Source of the DNA: an uncultured Actinomycetes bacterium
GTDB lineage: Bacteria; Actinomycetota; Acidimicrobiia; Acidimicrobiales; RAAP-2
Direction: 5' to 3'
Length of the DNA: 64,000 nt
Assembly: GCA_903875425.1 (NCBI GenBank)
Contig: CAIQWC010000012.1
Location: 62,001 to 126,000, forward strand
The notes beneath the pieces were generated by a model. It searched no databases and was not told the origin of the DNA. It saw nothing but the letters and a program-made list of their open reading frames with translations. Numbering within the stretch: the first letter of the stretch is position 1; each line of letters opens with the position of its first letter. The translations under genes were made by a program, and so were the position numbers. This document shows, piece after piece, positions 33,287-42,926 of this stretch.

Positions 33287-34771
33287 TTATTGACCCAGTA
33301 AATCTAAGAGCTGTCGTGCGCTCTGGGATCTTGCAAAAATATCCTCAGTCGAAGCCTTCGTGCCCCTCATGGGATCCATCATAGGTACGCGCCGCAGAGG
33401 ATCCTCCCCAATATCGAAGACCACCGAATCCCAATTGGCTGTGACGACCTCCGACGGGAATCGCGATAGTGCCGTGCCTCGGAACCAGGCTCGAGTGTTT
33501 TCAGGTGGGTTAGTACAGGCGCTCAGGGCGCTGTCAGGGTCAATAATCGTCTCTAGACCGGCACGCTGGGCAAGCGATCGCTCTGGCCGAAGGTCGTGAT
33601 ACTGAAGGTCAATAGCCTGAAGCCGGGGATCCGACGGCCTGAGTTGATGACGATCTGCGAAAGCGCTCAACAGGCGCCACTTGGCCACCCAGTCAATGGT
33701 GCTAGCCATTGATAAGGGATCAAGGCTCAATCCAAGAAGTGCCGCCCGCCATCGCTCGAGCAGCATCGAGGCAATTGCTGGACCGCCGAGGAATGTAGCG
33801 TCTTTCCCGTCAAGGTAGTGCGTCGCAGCATCGAGGTACTGATATTGAATCTCAAGCGCCGTCATAGAACCTCGATCGGTCGGGATGGCGACCGTCACGC
33901 TGCTGTCTTGGCTGATGAGGTGGACGGCATGGACGGGATCGAGGGGGAAACCAACGCTCTCGGGTAACGCTCCATCTTCGAGCATGGCCAAAATCACACT
34001 GGTCGTCGCTAATTTCAAAAAAGTAGCAACTTGAGAGCAGTTGGCGTCGCCGATGATCACATGGAGTCGTCGAAATTGCGAAGCGTCGGCGTGGGGTTCA
34101 TCGCGAGTGTTAATGATGGGACGCTTAATGGTCGTCTCAAGTCCTTCGACGGCTTCGAAGAATTCAGCGCGCTGCGAAATTTGGAAATGCTCGAGGTCCA
34201 GAGCGCCGACACGTTCAAGCCCTACTTTTCCTGAGCCGCAGTAGATCTGACGAGTCACAAAATGAGGGATGAGGGCATTGGCGATTGCGTCAAATGCGAC
34301 GCTCCGGTCCACGAGATAGTTCTCGTGACAGCCATAGCTTTGTCCTTTGGCGTCCGAGTTATTTTTGTACACCACGATTTCGGGCGCCTCGGGATACACC
34401 CGTTTAACGGCCTCCATGGCTTCCAACATGACGATCTCACCAGCGACGTCAAAGAGCACTGCTTCGAGCGGCGTCCGGCACTCAGGACTCGAGTACTCGG
34501 GATGGGCGTGATCTACGTAGAAGCGCGCTCCATTGGTGAGTACGGTATTCGCGAGATGCCGCTCGACTGCTGGTGCGCGGTCGCTGTCGCACTGAGATCC
34601 TCGAGCGTCGCGATGTGGTGACTCACCTTCAAAATCCCAACTGCTGTGATGCGCTAGGGATTGGGCATAGGCGCTCACCAATAGCGTCGAGGTAACGATG
34701 GGGTCGGCCAAGGGGTCAGCACTCGTAATCCCGTATTCAGTTTCAATGCCGAGAACTTTAGGAAGTGCCAC
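33287..34771 (-). CDS. dop: Pup deamidase/depupylase Dop
   Basis: 494 residues, a PafA homologue that cleaves the Pup-lysine bond. VLGIETEYGITS carries the metal/ATP glutamates; VYKNNSDAKGQSYGCHENYL and [22 protein letters not shown] are shared with PafA. The extra segment after residue 20 (DPLADPIVTSTLLVSAYAQ), the Dop loop region, sets it apart from PafA. Because Pup here ends in Glu, depupylation should be its only role (inference). Confidence 0.96.
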   Translation of the reverse strand: MALPKVLGIETEYGITSADPLADPIVTSTLLVSAYAQSLAHHSSWDFEGESPHRDARGSQCDSDRAPAVERHLANTVLTNGARFYVDHAHPEYSSPECRTPLEAVLFDVAGEIVMLEAMEAVKRVYPEAPEIVVYKNNSDAKGQSYGCHENYLVDRSVAFDAIANALIPHFVTRQIYCGSGKVGLERVGALDLEHFQISQRAEFFEAVEGLETTIKRPIINTRDEPHADASQFRRLHVIIGDANCSQVATFLKLATTSVILAMLEDGALPESVGFPLDPVHAVHLISQDSSVTVAIPTDRGSMTALEIQYQYLDAATHYLDGKDATFLGGPAIASMLLERWRAALLGLSLDPLSMASTIDWVAKWRLLSAFADRHQLRPSDPRLQAIDLQYHDLRPERSLAQRAGLETIIDPDSALSACTNPPENTRAWFRGTALSRFPSEVVTANWDSVVFDIGEDPLRRVPMMDPMRGTKASTEDIFARSQSARQLLDLLGQ

Positions 34772-34779
34772 GACGTGCC

Positions 34780-36471
34780 TTAGAGGTACTGGCCGGTGCC
34801 TACTCGCTCGATGGCGCGACCACCGGCCGCGTCGCCATCGCGAGACACCAGGGTTCGTACGTAGACGATGCGCTCACCCTTCTTACCTGAAATTCGAGCC
34901 CAGTCATCAGGGTTCGTCGTGTTAGGCAGGTCTTCGTTCTCTTTGTACTCTTGCCTAATCGAGACTAAGAGGTCATCGACGCGCAAGCCGGTACCTACAC
35001 CTTCGATCTCTCGCTTCACGGCTAGCTTCTTGGCTCTTCGAACAATGTTTTCGATCATGGCTCCCGAAGAGAAATCGCGGAAGTAGAGGGTTTCTTTATC
35101 ACCGTTTTGGTACGTGACCTCGAGAAATTCCGTGTCTTCTTCAGCCCGGTACATCTCCGTCACGGTTTGTTCGATCATGAGGCGTACGGCTTTCTCGGGG
35201 TCTCCCCCGCCGAGGTTAAGAACACACGATTCGTCGATGGGGAGATCTGCGTGGAGATATCTAGAGAAGATGGATGCGGCTGCTTCTTCGCCGGGCCGGT
35301 CAATCTTAATTTTCACGTCGAGCCGTCCGGGGCGCAAGATGGCTGGATCGATGAGGTCCTCACGATTAGATGCACCAATCACAATGACGTCGCGTAAGGA
35401 CTCAACACCATCAATCTCGGCGAGGAGTTGCGGAACAATGGTGGACTCCATGTCAGAGCTAATACCGGTACCACGAGTACGAAACAAAGAATCCATCTCA
35501 TCAAAGAACACGATGACGGGAACTCCCTCAGCAGCCTTCTCACGGGCGCGTTCAAAGACCAGTCGAATCTGGCGTTCGGTCTCACCGACGTACTTGTTCA
35601 GCAGTTCAGGCCCCTTGATGTTGAGGAAATAACTACGGACGTTCTCCTGGCCCGTAACTTCCGCCACCCGATGGGCTAGAGCATTAGCCACCGCCTTGGC
35701 GATCAGCGTCTTGCCACATCCTGGCGGACCGTAGAGCAAAATACCTTTCGGTGCGGGAAGGTGGTACTTCGCAAATAGCTCACGGTGAAGGTAGGGCAAT
35801 TCGACCGCATCGGTTATCGCCTCGATCTGCTCATCGAGGCCGCCAACTTGATCGTAGGTAACGTCAGGGACCTCTTCGAGTACGAGATCTTGACTCTCTT
35901 TTCGCTCAAGCCGCTCAACGACGATGCCTGATCGCGGATCGAGCACCATGACATCACCGGTTTTGAGACTCATCACATCAAGGGCTTCAGAAATACCAAC
36001 GATACGCTCCTCCCCACTTTGAACCACCACCATGGCTCGGCGACCATGGTCAAGAAGCTCTTTGAGATTAACGACGTCACCAGACAAGTCGGCCTCGCGA
36101 ATAGAGACAATGTTCAGCCCTTCATTGAGGACTACCTCGTCACCTCGTTTGATCTGCGCGGGGTCTAGATCGGGATGCAGCGTCACGCGCATCTTGCGAC
36201 CAGAAGCCACGATGTCAGCGCTGCCATCTTCGTTGAGACTTAAAAAACTGCCGTAGGCCGAAGGGGGTTGGGTGAGCTTGTCGACCTCCATGCGCATAGC
36301 GGTCATCTGCTCTTTTACCTGCTGAAGCATGACGGTCAGTTGCTCGTTGTGAGACCTACTCTGGCGTAACTGACCGTTGATCTCCAGCAAGCGCTCCTCG
36401 AGATCGGCTATCTCCGCCTTAGCGGCTTCGAGACGTTCACCTGGCTCTTGCTTGTCAGTAGTGCTCACCAT
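34780..36471 (-). CDS. mpa: Proteasome-associated AAA ATPase Mpa/ARC
   Basis: The ring ATPase that unfolds pupylated proteins into the proteasome. It has 563 residues. An N-terminal coiled coil (about 10-68) recruits Pup. Two OB domains follow (about 75-205). The AAA module has GPPGCGKT near 245, FFDEMDSLF and the arginine finger region. The C-terminus GQYL has the penultimate Tyr needed to open the 20S gate. ATG 36471 has GGGAGG six bases upstream, and TAGGGT (36488-36493, minus) may be the -10. Confidence 0.96.
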   Translation of the reverse strand: MVSTTDKQEPGERLEAAKAEIADLEERLLEINGQLRQSRSHNEQLTVMLQQVKEQMTAMRMEVDKLTQPPSAYGSFLSLNEDGSADIVASGRKMRVTLHPDLDPAQIKRGDEVVLNEGLNIVSIREADLSGDVVNLKELLDHGRRAMVVVQSGEERIVGISEALDVMSLKTGDVMVLDPRSGIVVERLERKESQDLVLEEVPDVTYDQVGGLDEQIEAITDAVELPYLHRELFAKYHLPAPKGILLYGPPGCGKTLIAKAVANALAHRVAEVTGQENVRSYFLNIKGPELLNKYVGETERQIRLVFERAREKAAEGVPVIVFFDEMDSLFRTRGTGISSDMESTIVPQLLAEIDGVESLRDVIVIGASNREDLIDPAILRPGRLDVKIKIDRPGEEAAASIFSRYLHADLPIDESCVLNLGGGDPEKAVRLMIEQTVTEMYRAEEDTEFLEVTYQNGDKETLYFRDFSSGAMIENIVRRAKKLAVKREIEGVGTGLRVDDLLVSIRQEYKENEDLPNTTNPDDWARISGKKGERIVYVRTLVSRDGDAAGGRAIERVGTGQYL

Positions 36472-36596
36472 CTACCTCCCGCTTCAGACCCTATCTGGCC
36501 TCGTGGCCCTGAGTGCCCGCCCCTGGCGTGGGCAAGCGCTAGATTTAATGCCTGAGTAGCGCGTAGGCGCTTTGGAGCGAACCGAGGAGATTAGCG

Positions 36597-36833
36597 ATGA
36601 AGGTCTGGATCGATCAGGATCTGTGCACCGGTGACGGTCTGTGCGAAGAGATCGCACCGGCAGTGTTCACGCTTCTCGAAGACGGTCTGGCGTACGTGAA
36701 GCAAGACGGTGAGGTTCAAAATGTGCCCGGTGGGTCCGGGTCGCAAGTTGATGTTCCCGACGAATTGAAAGAGTCAGTCACCGAAGCGTCAGAAGAATGC
36801 CCCGGTGAGTGCATCTTCATCGAGGGCGAATAA
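36597..36833 (+). CDS. Small ferredoxin with CxxDxxC motif
   Basis: 78 residues. Ligands are C10, C16, C68 and C72: CTGDGLC has Asp13 in the place of the second cysteine of the usual CxxCxxC, and ECPGEC closes the cluster. Such proteins hold a 3Fe-4S cluster, or 4Fe-4S with Asp as ligand. GAGGAG lies eight bases before the ATG. It diverges from mpa over 125 bases. Small ferredoxins of this type often serve P450s, but no partner is nearby. Confidence 0.85.
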   Translation: MKVWIDQDLCTGDGLCEEIAPAVFTLLEDGLAYVKQDGEVQNVPGGSGSQVDVPDELKESVTEASEECPGECIFIEGE

Positions 36834-36859
36834 CAGACTGATCGCTGAGGCCTCGATCG

Positions 36860-37633
36860 TTACTGCTCCAAGAGCAGGCGGGCCGTGGTGAGAAAGCCGG
36901 TGTGGGCCACCATCCGATGATCAGGACGAACACTTTGTCCCTCAATGTGCCACGTGCGTCGAAGCACTTCCATGGTTTCGGCCATGGCAAACGCTGAAGC
37001 ATCGAGCGCGGCTCGTAGTTGCGCTGTCTGATTGATGCCAGGCAGATAGGCCAAGAGCAGTCCACCGGGTCGCATCGCACGAGCTGCGTGTTCAACAACC
37101 TTCCAGGGGTCGGGCATATCGAGAACGATGCGATCAAGGTCTCGTTCGTCGATGCCGTGGGTGACGTCCCTAATCTCAATACGGTAGTCAACTGCAGGCC
37201 CGAGCATCTGAGCGACGTTTTCTTTAGCAATCTCGGCAAAGTCTTCGCGCAACTCGTATCCAACTACCGAAGCGCCGGCGCGAAGCAAGGTCATGGAGAG
37301 CGCGCCCGATCCCACCCCAGCTTCGAGAACGCGAACCCCCGGCGCAATGTCAGCCTCGAGGAGAATGGCACCTAAATCCTTGGGATAGATCACCTGAGCA
37401 CCGCGCGGCATTTTAACGACTACGTCACAGAGTCGCGGTCGAACAGCGATGAACGATCTCCCCGTTGACGCCTCTATCCGAGAGCCTTCTAGGGCTCCAA
37501 TCACCCTGTCATGGTTCACGATGCCGGCATGGGTATGAAATTCTTGCCCCGGAACCAAGGTGACGAGATAGCGACGCTCCTTGGAGTCGATGAGCATGAT
37601 GCGTTCGCCAGCGTGCAGCACGTCATTACTCAC
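36860..37633 (-). CDS. trmI: tRNA (adenine-58-N1)-methyltransferase
   Basis: Methylates A58 in the T-loop of tRNA with SAM. 257 residues: an N-terminal beta domain with RPRLCDVVVKMPRGAQVIYPKD, then a Rossmann methyltransferase domain with VLEAGVGSGALSMTLL (motif I), VGYELREDFAEIAKEN and LDMPDPWKVVEHAA (motif IV). Mycobacterial trmI is likewise located by mpa. It is the last gene of a four-gene unit starting at 38376; its GTG overlaps the upstream stop. Confidence 0.93.
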   Translation of the reverse strand: MSNDVLHAGERIMLIDSKERRYLVTLVPGQEFHTHAGIVNHDRVIGALEGSRIEASTGRSFIAVRPRLCDVVVKMPRGAQVIYPKDLGAILLEADIAPGVRVLEAGVGSGALSMTLLRAGASVVGYELREDFAEIAKENVAQMLGPAVDYRIEIRDVTHGIDERDLDRIVLDMPDPWKVVEHAARAMRPGGLLLAYLPGINQTAQLRAALDASAFAMAETMEVLRRTWHIEGQSVRPDHRMVAHTGFLTTARLLLEQ

Positions 37634-37830
37634 AAGGAGATCTCTCCATCTTCTTTCATAGTTACAAGTACTTGTTGCCCGGGTTTAATGGGCATGGAAA
37701 TAGTGGCGCGATCTCGTTGATTTCGATCTCGCTGTAAGAGCCACGTTGACGCAACAATGATCCACCAGGCCCAATGGCCTCCCGTGGTGGCGCGTCGCGT
37801 CGCGCGACGAAATACCCATCGAAGAAACAT
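37630..37830 (-). CDS. Small unknown membrane-associated protein (66 aa)
   Basis: The basic N-terminus (MFLRWVFRRATRRATTG) is followed by a short hydrophobic stretch (HWAWWIIVASTWLLQ) and a soluble tail ending KPGQQVLVTMKEDGEISL. ATG 37830 has AAGGA nine bases upstream. The stop overlaps the trmI start, so it is probably expressed with trmI. I recognise no family. Confidence 0.6.
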   Translation of the reverse strand: MFLRWVFRRATRRATTGGHWAWWIIVASTWLLQRDRNQRDRATISMPIKPGQQVLVTMKEDGEISL

Positions 37831-37834
37831 GGTT

Positions 37835-38038
37835 TCAGATCCTTCGAACTTCGACGACCGCTTTCGAGCGTCGACCCTTGCGACGTCCAAGCAAGAAGGC
37901 GAGCGTCACACTCAGCACCGCGGTTGCCCCGGCTACCCCGACTGCTCCCCTGGCAGCACTCGCTACCGTCTCCTCACCCTCGCCCACGAGATCTTCCATG
38001 GCGCCGTGGAGCGCTTCACGACTAATTCGCTCGGTCAT
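37835..38038 (-). CDS. Small unknown single-helix membrane protein (67 aa)
   Basis: An acidic, amphipathic N-terminus (MTERISREALHGAMEDLVGE) is followed by an Ala/Val/Gly-rich membrane helix and a very basic end (RRKGRRSKAVVEVRR). The ATG overlaps the stop of the gene upstream (ATGA) and the next gene starts four bases after its stop. The helix-plus-basic-tail form is known from small regulators and holin-like accessory proteins, but function is not known. Confidence 0.6.
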   Translation of the reverse strand: MTERISREALHGAMEDLVGEGEETVASAARGAVGVAGATAVLSVTLAFLLGRRKGRRSKAVVEVRRI

Positions 38039-38376
38039 CGCTTCGCCTTGGTTATTCTGCGCTTGGCCGGTCCACTCACCACTCTCCACGCGGCAAGCGC
38101 AAGGATCGCCACGGCCGTAACCACGACGATGAGATAGGGAATCCAGGAAAGATTTCCCCTAAAGACGGCGGTTGCAGTTTGAAGCGCGCGGAGCTCAGCG
38201 ACGAGGCCGAGAACGAGACCAAAGGCTAAGAATATGGATCCAGCGATGCCAAATCCAACGAACCGGGCAAGAGACTTCAGGGGCGCGAGGGTTTCTTGCT
38301 TGATGTAGCCAAGGATCATCTCAACGAGACGACTACCGCGATCCTTCAGGACTTTGGACTTTTTGCGAACCGCCAC
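38035..38376 (-). CDS. Unknown two-helix membrane protein (113 aa)
   Basis: A basic, amphipathic N-terminus (residues 1-35) leads into two membrane helices (about 43-65 and 82-102) and a basic tail. The shape fits the phage-holin-like superfamily III/DUF1469 type of small actinobacterial membrane proteins; this is from shape only. The GTG start has a leaderless-type -10 six bases before it, so it heads the operon with two small proteins and trmI. Confidence 0.65.
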   Translation of the reverse strand: MAVRKKSKVLKDRGSRLVEMILGYIKQETLAPLKSLARFVGFGIAGSIFLAFGLVLGLVAELRALQTATAVFRGNLSWIPYLIVVVTAVAILALAAWRVVSGPAKRRITKAKR

Positions 38377-38382
38377 ACGCCG

Positions 38383-38388
38383 ATCCTA
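38383..38388 (-). promoter_or_regulatory. Leaderless -10 element of the membrane-protein/trmI operon (TAGGAT)
   Basis: Minus-strand TAGGAT, then CGGCGT, then GTG 38376. The hexamer is identical to those of tatB and the DUF512 gene. Confidence 0.55.
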
Positions 38389-38561
38389 CTTGCGTCAACA
38401 CCGATGAGCGGTGGAGCCATCAGACAGGGTGATCCTCCACGTATTCCCGTCGCTAAGACTCAAGATCCGCCCTGCCAAATCGCGAGCGAGAGACCACGGC
38501 GAGGGCTGAGGATCGAGACGATGGACATACTGATGTTTCCCGTGACCTATCGTCGGTATCC

Positions 38562-40565
38562 GTGGGAACCTCTAATGGCGGAATCATCAACGGGCAGGAC
38601 TGGGAAGACCTCGCAGTTCGCGTCATTCGCGGCCTGTCTATGGACGCACCGACCAAGGCAAAGTCGGGACATCCAGGAACAGCGATGGCGCTCGCACCGC
38701 TTGCGCATGTGCTCTTTGGGCGGGTGATGAATTTCGATCCCCATCATCCTTCATGGCCCGATCGGGATCGCTTCATACTCTCGCCGGGTCACGCCTCGAT
38801 ACTTCAATATGCGCTCCTGCACCTCACGGGTTTTGATATCTCGCGCGAAGACTTAATGGCGTTCCGAGTTTTGGGCTCCAAAACCCCCGGACATCCTGAG
38901 GTTCATCACACGCCTGGCATTGAGGTTACGACGGGACCATTAGGCCAAGGATTTGCCAATGCTGTAGGCATGGCCATGGCCGAGACCCATCTGAGAGCCC
39001 GCTACGGCGATGCACTCATGAATCATCACGTCTTCACCATCGTCGGCGATGGATGTCTCGAAGAAGGAATCAGTCACGAAGCAGCGTCCCTTGCAGGTCA
39101 CCTTGGCCTTGGACACTTAGTGGCGATTTACGACGACAACCACATCACGATCGATGGACCTACCGAACTCGCACTCAGTGACGACGCAGCCGGTCGCTTT
39201 CGTTCCTATGGATGGCACGTGGTGGAACTTGGCGAAGTACCCAATGATCTTGATGCCATTGAAGCGGGTATCCGCGAAGCGATGGCGGAAACGTCAAAAC
39301 CTAGTTTGGTAATCTTGCGTACTCGCATTGGCTACCCGTCACCTACGTTCACCGACAGTGCTGCGGCTCACGGTAATCCGTTTTCTGCTGAAGAGGTATC
39401 GGCGACGAAGCAAATTTTAGAGATTCCCGATGAACCCTTCTATGTTCCTCAAGATTTGTACGACCGCTACCGTGAGGTAACGCGACGTGGACGCGAGGCC
39501 CGTGAATCGTGGATGCAACGCTGCCAAGCCGATCCACGGTGGCCGGCCCTTGAACGCGAGCTTGACGGAAACGTCTCGGCCTATGAAGCTACCGAACCGC
39601 TGGTCTTTGACACTGCAAAACCATTAGCAACGCGACGAAGCTTTGCTCAATCGATGGCGGCAAGTTCGTCACTGCTGCCATCGATCATCTCTGGTGGAGC
39701 GGATTTAACGGAAAACACCGGAACCGAGCTCGCGGGCGCTACAGCCTTCTCAGCCCAGAATCCGGCTGGATCCAAAGTCCACTACGGCATTCGTGAGCAT
39801 GCCATGGGGGCGATCATGACCGGCATGGCGCTCCATGGGGGTGTTTTACCGGTTGGTGGAACCTTCTTCGTCTTCTCTGACTACATGCGGGGAGCCATTC
39901 GAGTGGCCGCAGTGTCGAAAGCCAGGGTGATTTACGCCTTCACCCACGACTCTATTGGTGTCGGCGAAGACGGTCCAACGCACCAACCCATCGAACAGCT
40001 AGCGAGTTTGCGGGCGATGCCTGGTTTGACGGTCATCCGTCCAGCCGATGCCAACGAGACAGAAATCGCCTGGCGCTATGCCGTGCAAGCCGACGGTCCA
40101 GTAGCCATGATTTTGAGCCGTCAGAATCTCCCGGTTCTCGAAGAAACTGCCAAGCTGGCTGCCGCACACTTGCGAGACGGTGCCTACATTGTGCGAGGTG
40201 CCGAAACTAATCCAGACGTGATTCTTTTAGGAACTGGATCCGAAGTGTCGCTGTGTCTTGCGGCCTCTGAAACCTTGAAAGCGCAAGGTATCGCAACGCG
40301 CGTGGTTTCTATGCCTTGTCAGCGCTGGTTCGATGAGCTCGACCCTGCCAAACGCGCTGAGATACTCCCTCCTGGCACCCCTACGCTGTCGGTAGAAGCC
40401 GGCTCAACCTACGGATGGGCGGCCTACGCCACGAGATCCATGGGTATAGATCGCTTTGGTACCAGCGCCCCCGGCGATCAGGTGTTCGAATATCTTGGTG
40501 TTACGGCCGACAACGTAGTTCGAGTAGCCAAAGAGATGCTCGGAATAACGTCCGGAGCCGCGTAA
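38562..40565 (+). CDS. tkt: Transketolase
   Basis: A thiamine-diphosphate enzyme of the pentose phosphate pathway. 667 residues. KAKSGHPGTAMALAPLAH at the N-terminus, the ThDP motif GDGCLEEGISHEAASLAGHLGL...YDDNHITIDG, and the pyrimidine-domain GIREHAMGAIMTGMALHGG are present, with HDSIGVGEDGPTHQPIEQ. The start is GTG 38562, and TATCGT ends eight bases before it. No other pentose phosphate gene (tal, zwf) follows, which is unlike most actinobacteria. Confidence 0.95.
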   Translation: MGTSNGGIINGQDWEDLAVRVIRGLSMDAPTKAKSGHPGTAMALAPLAHVLFGRVMNFDPHHPSWPDRDRFILSPGHASILQYALLHLTGFDISREDLMAFRVLGSKTPGHPEVHHTPGIEVTTGPLGQGFANAVGMAMAETHLRARYGDALMNHHVFTIVGDGCLEEGISHEAASLAGHLGLGHLVAIYDDNHITIDGPTELALSDDAAGRFRSYGWHVVELGEVPNDLDAIEAGIREAMAETSKPSLVILRTRIGYPSPTFTDSAAAHGNPFSAEEVSATKQILEIPDEPFYVPQDLYDRYREVTRRGREARESWMQRCQADPRWPALERELDGNVSAYEATEPLVFDTAKPLATRRSFAQSMAASSSLLPSIISGGADLTENTGTELAGATAFSAQNPAGSKVHYGIREHAMGAIMTGMALHGGVLPVGGTFFVFSDYMRGAIRVAAVSKARVIYAFTHDSIGVGEDGPTHQPIEQLASLRAMPGLTVIRPADANETEIAWRYAVQADGPVAMILSRQNLPVLEETAKLAAAHLRDGAYIVRGAETNPDVILLGTGSEVSLCLAASETLKAQGIATRVVSMPCQRWFDELDPAKRAEILPPGTPTLSVEAGSTYGWAAYATRSMGIDRFGTSAPGDQVFEYLGVTADNVVRVAKEMLGITSGAA

Positions 40566-40637
40566 CACTCTTGTTGGAGTGACCGATGGCCATTCCGCTA
40601 GGATGCCTCCATTCGATCTAACGACTAGGGGGGGGTC

Positions 40638-42926
40638 ATGACGCTTGAAACTGTTGAAGCAATGAACGTGGCTCTGCCCGTGCTCATGGCGGCAGCAGCT
40701 AACCGACGTGATGCTCTCTTTGGTACGGGGGTGACGTACTCGCCCAAGGTCTTTATCCCGCTAACCATGCTGTGTCGGGATCGCTGTGGTTACTGCACCT
40801 TTGCCAAGGCTCCCGCTCGCCTCGATGCGGCCTACCTAGAAATTGAGCAAGTTCTGGCCATTGCTCGCCTTGGTGCTGAACGCGGCTGCACCGAAGCGCT
40901 ATTCACCTTGGGTGAGCGCCCGGAACTACGCTACGAACAAGCCGCCGATTGGTTGGCCGAGAGAGGCTATGACTCCACGGTGTCCTACCTGGCGGCCGCC
41001 ATGAAGGCGGTGCGCGATGAAACCGGACTGTTGCCGCACGCCAACGCTGGCGCACTTGATCTCAGTGAATTAGCGGCGCTTCGAAGCACTTCAGCGAGCC
41101 AAGGAATGATGCTCGAGTCTCTCCGCGATGATCTCGAAGCGCATCGTCTCGCTCCCGACAAGACTCCGGAACGTCGGCTCGCTACCTTGCGCTACGCAGG
41201 CGAATTAAAGATTCCCTTCACCACGGGTCTGCTGATAGGTATCGGCGAAACCCGCCAAGATCGCGTCGACGCCCTTGAGGCTATTGCGGCCTCTCACTTA
41301 CGGTACGGCCACGTCCAAGAAGTCATCATTCAAAACTTTCTTCCCAAAGCTGGCACCGCCATGGCTCACGATGCTCCGGCGGCGATTGATGAGTTTCTTT
41401 GGAGCATCGCCATGGCTAGGTTAATTTTGCCGGACGACGTGCACCTTCAAGCCCCGCCGAACTTGATCGACGATGTGTCAATGTTGATCGACGCCGGAGT
41501 CGATGACCTTGGTGGTATTTCGCCAGTCACCCTTGATCACGTCAATCCGGAGCGAGCGTGGCCCGAACTTGAGCGTCTCTCGGAAACCTTGGCGGAAAGA
41601 GGCCGTGAGCTCCTGCCTCGCCTCACGCTCTACCCCCGCTACGCCCTCGATCCCGAAACGTGGATAGATGAAGAAAATCGCTCGCATGTATTAGCGCTCC
41701 ATGACGCTGAAGGTTTTGGAAGGGGTGATTCGTGGGTGTCAGGGGGCGAAGCACGGCCGCCGCAGTTGCTTGGGAAGACCTCGGGATCGATCCGAGATGA
41801 AATTTCAGGAATACTCGCCGACGTTACCGACGGGGCACGGCTTGACGCGCAGCAGATTGTGACCTTGTTCTCGGCCCGCGGCATGGAGGTCTCTGCGATA
41901 GCGGAAGCCGCCGATCAGATGCGTCGCGATCTGGTGGGTGACGAAGTTACCTTCGTAAGAAATCGCAACATTAACTACACCAATGTTTGTACGTTCAAGT
42001 GTCGCTTCTGTGCATTCTCCAAGGGTCCCCTTTCGCTAAACCTTCGTGGTGATCCCTACTTACTCGACTTATCAGAAATTACGAATCGGGTTGCCGAAGC
42101 CGAGGCTCTCGGTTGTACCGAGGTGTGCATGGTCGGAGGTATTCATCCATCCTTCGACGGTGACTACTACCTTGATGTGATCGAAGCAGCCCGAAAAGGT
42201 TCAGCGACGATGCACATTCACGCACTGACGGCTCTAGAAGTTCATGAAGGAGCAAAGCGCTCGGGCCTTGATCTCGAGGGCTACCTGATTGCTCTGAAAG
42301 ACCGTGGCCTTAAAACTCTGCCGGGCACCGCTGCGGAAATATTGGATGATGAAATCCGCGCAATCTTGTGTCCCGACAAGATCAACACGCAAGAGTGGCT
42401 CGAGGTCCACGAGGTAGCGCACTCGGTTGGTTTGAAGTCCAACGTGACCATCATGTTCGGCTCCGTAGAGGGCGCTCAGAGTTGGGCTAAGCACATGATC
42501 GTTACCCGTGACCTGGCAGAACGGACAGGTGGGTTCACAGAATTCGTGCCACTTCCCTTCGTCCACATGGCTACGCCGATCTACCTGCGGGGTCGTTCCC
42601 GTCGGGGCCCAACATTTCGCGAAACCCTCCTGATGCACGCCGTCGGTCGTCTCGCCTATGGAAGTTCCATCCCCTCGGTTCAAGCCAGTTGGGTAAAAAT
42701 TGGTCGTGAAGGTTCCCAACAGCTACTCCAAGCTGGCGTCAATGACTTAGGAGGCACCTTGATGGACGAAAATATCTCGCGAGCCGCGGGGGCCTCTCAC
42801 GGTCAAGCCATGGACGAGCAAAGCCTCCAAGAGATCGTTGAGCCCCTAGGCAGGCCGCTGGTCCAAAGAACCACCCTCTATGGTCGGGTATGGCCGAATC
42901 CCGCTCCCGTCGCCAGCAACAGTTAA
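40638..42926 (+). CDS. fbiC: FO synthase FbiC (fused CofG/CofH)
   Basis: A radical-SAM enzyme that builds the deazaflavin FO, the core of coenzyme F420, from tyrosine and a pyrimidine. It has 762 residues in two modules. CofG has the cluster motif at C46, C50, C53 (CRDRCGYC); CofH at C451, C455, C458 (CTFKCRFC). A long G run before ATG 40638 is the Shine-Dalgarno sequence, and TAGGAT at 40599-40604 may be the -10. F420 use is typical of actinobacteria; other F420 genes are not in the window. Confidence 0.95.
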   Translation: MTLETVEAMNVALPVLMAAAANRRDALFGTGVTYSPKVFIPLTMLCRDRCGYCTFAKAPARLDAAYLEIEQVLAIARLGAERGCTEALFTLGERPELRYEQAADWLAERGYDSTVSYLAAAMKAVRDETGLLPHANAGALDLSELAALRSTSASQGMMLESLRDDLEAHRLAPDKTPERRLATLRYAGELKIPFTTGLLIGIGETRQDRVDALEAIAASHLRYGHVQEVIIQNFLPKAGTAMAHDAPAAIDEFLWSIAMARLILPDDVHLQAPPNLIDDVSMLIDAGVDDLGGISPVTLDHVNPERAWPELERLSETLAERGRELLPRLTLYPRYALDPETWIDEENRSHVLALHDAEGFGRGDSWVSGGEARPPQLLGKTSGSIRDEISGILADVTDGARLDAQQIVTLFSARGMEVSAIAEAADQMRRDLVGDEVTFVRNRNINYTNVCTFKCRFCAFSKGPLSLNLRGDPYLLDLSEITNRVAEAEALGCTEVCMVGGIHPSFDGDYYLDVIEAARKGSATMHIHALTALEVHEGAKRSGLDLEGYLIALKDRGLKTLPGTAAEILDDEIRAILCPDKINTQEWLEVHEVAHSVGLKSNVTIMFGSVEGAQSWAKHMIVTRDLAERTGGFTEFVPLPFVHMATPIYLRGRSRRGPTFRETLLMHAVGRLAYGSSIPSVQASWVKIGREGSQQLLQAGVNDLGGTLMDENISRAAGASHGQAMDEQSLQEIVEPLGRPLVQRTTLYGRVWPNPAPVASNS

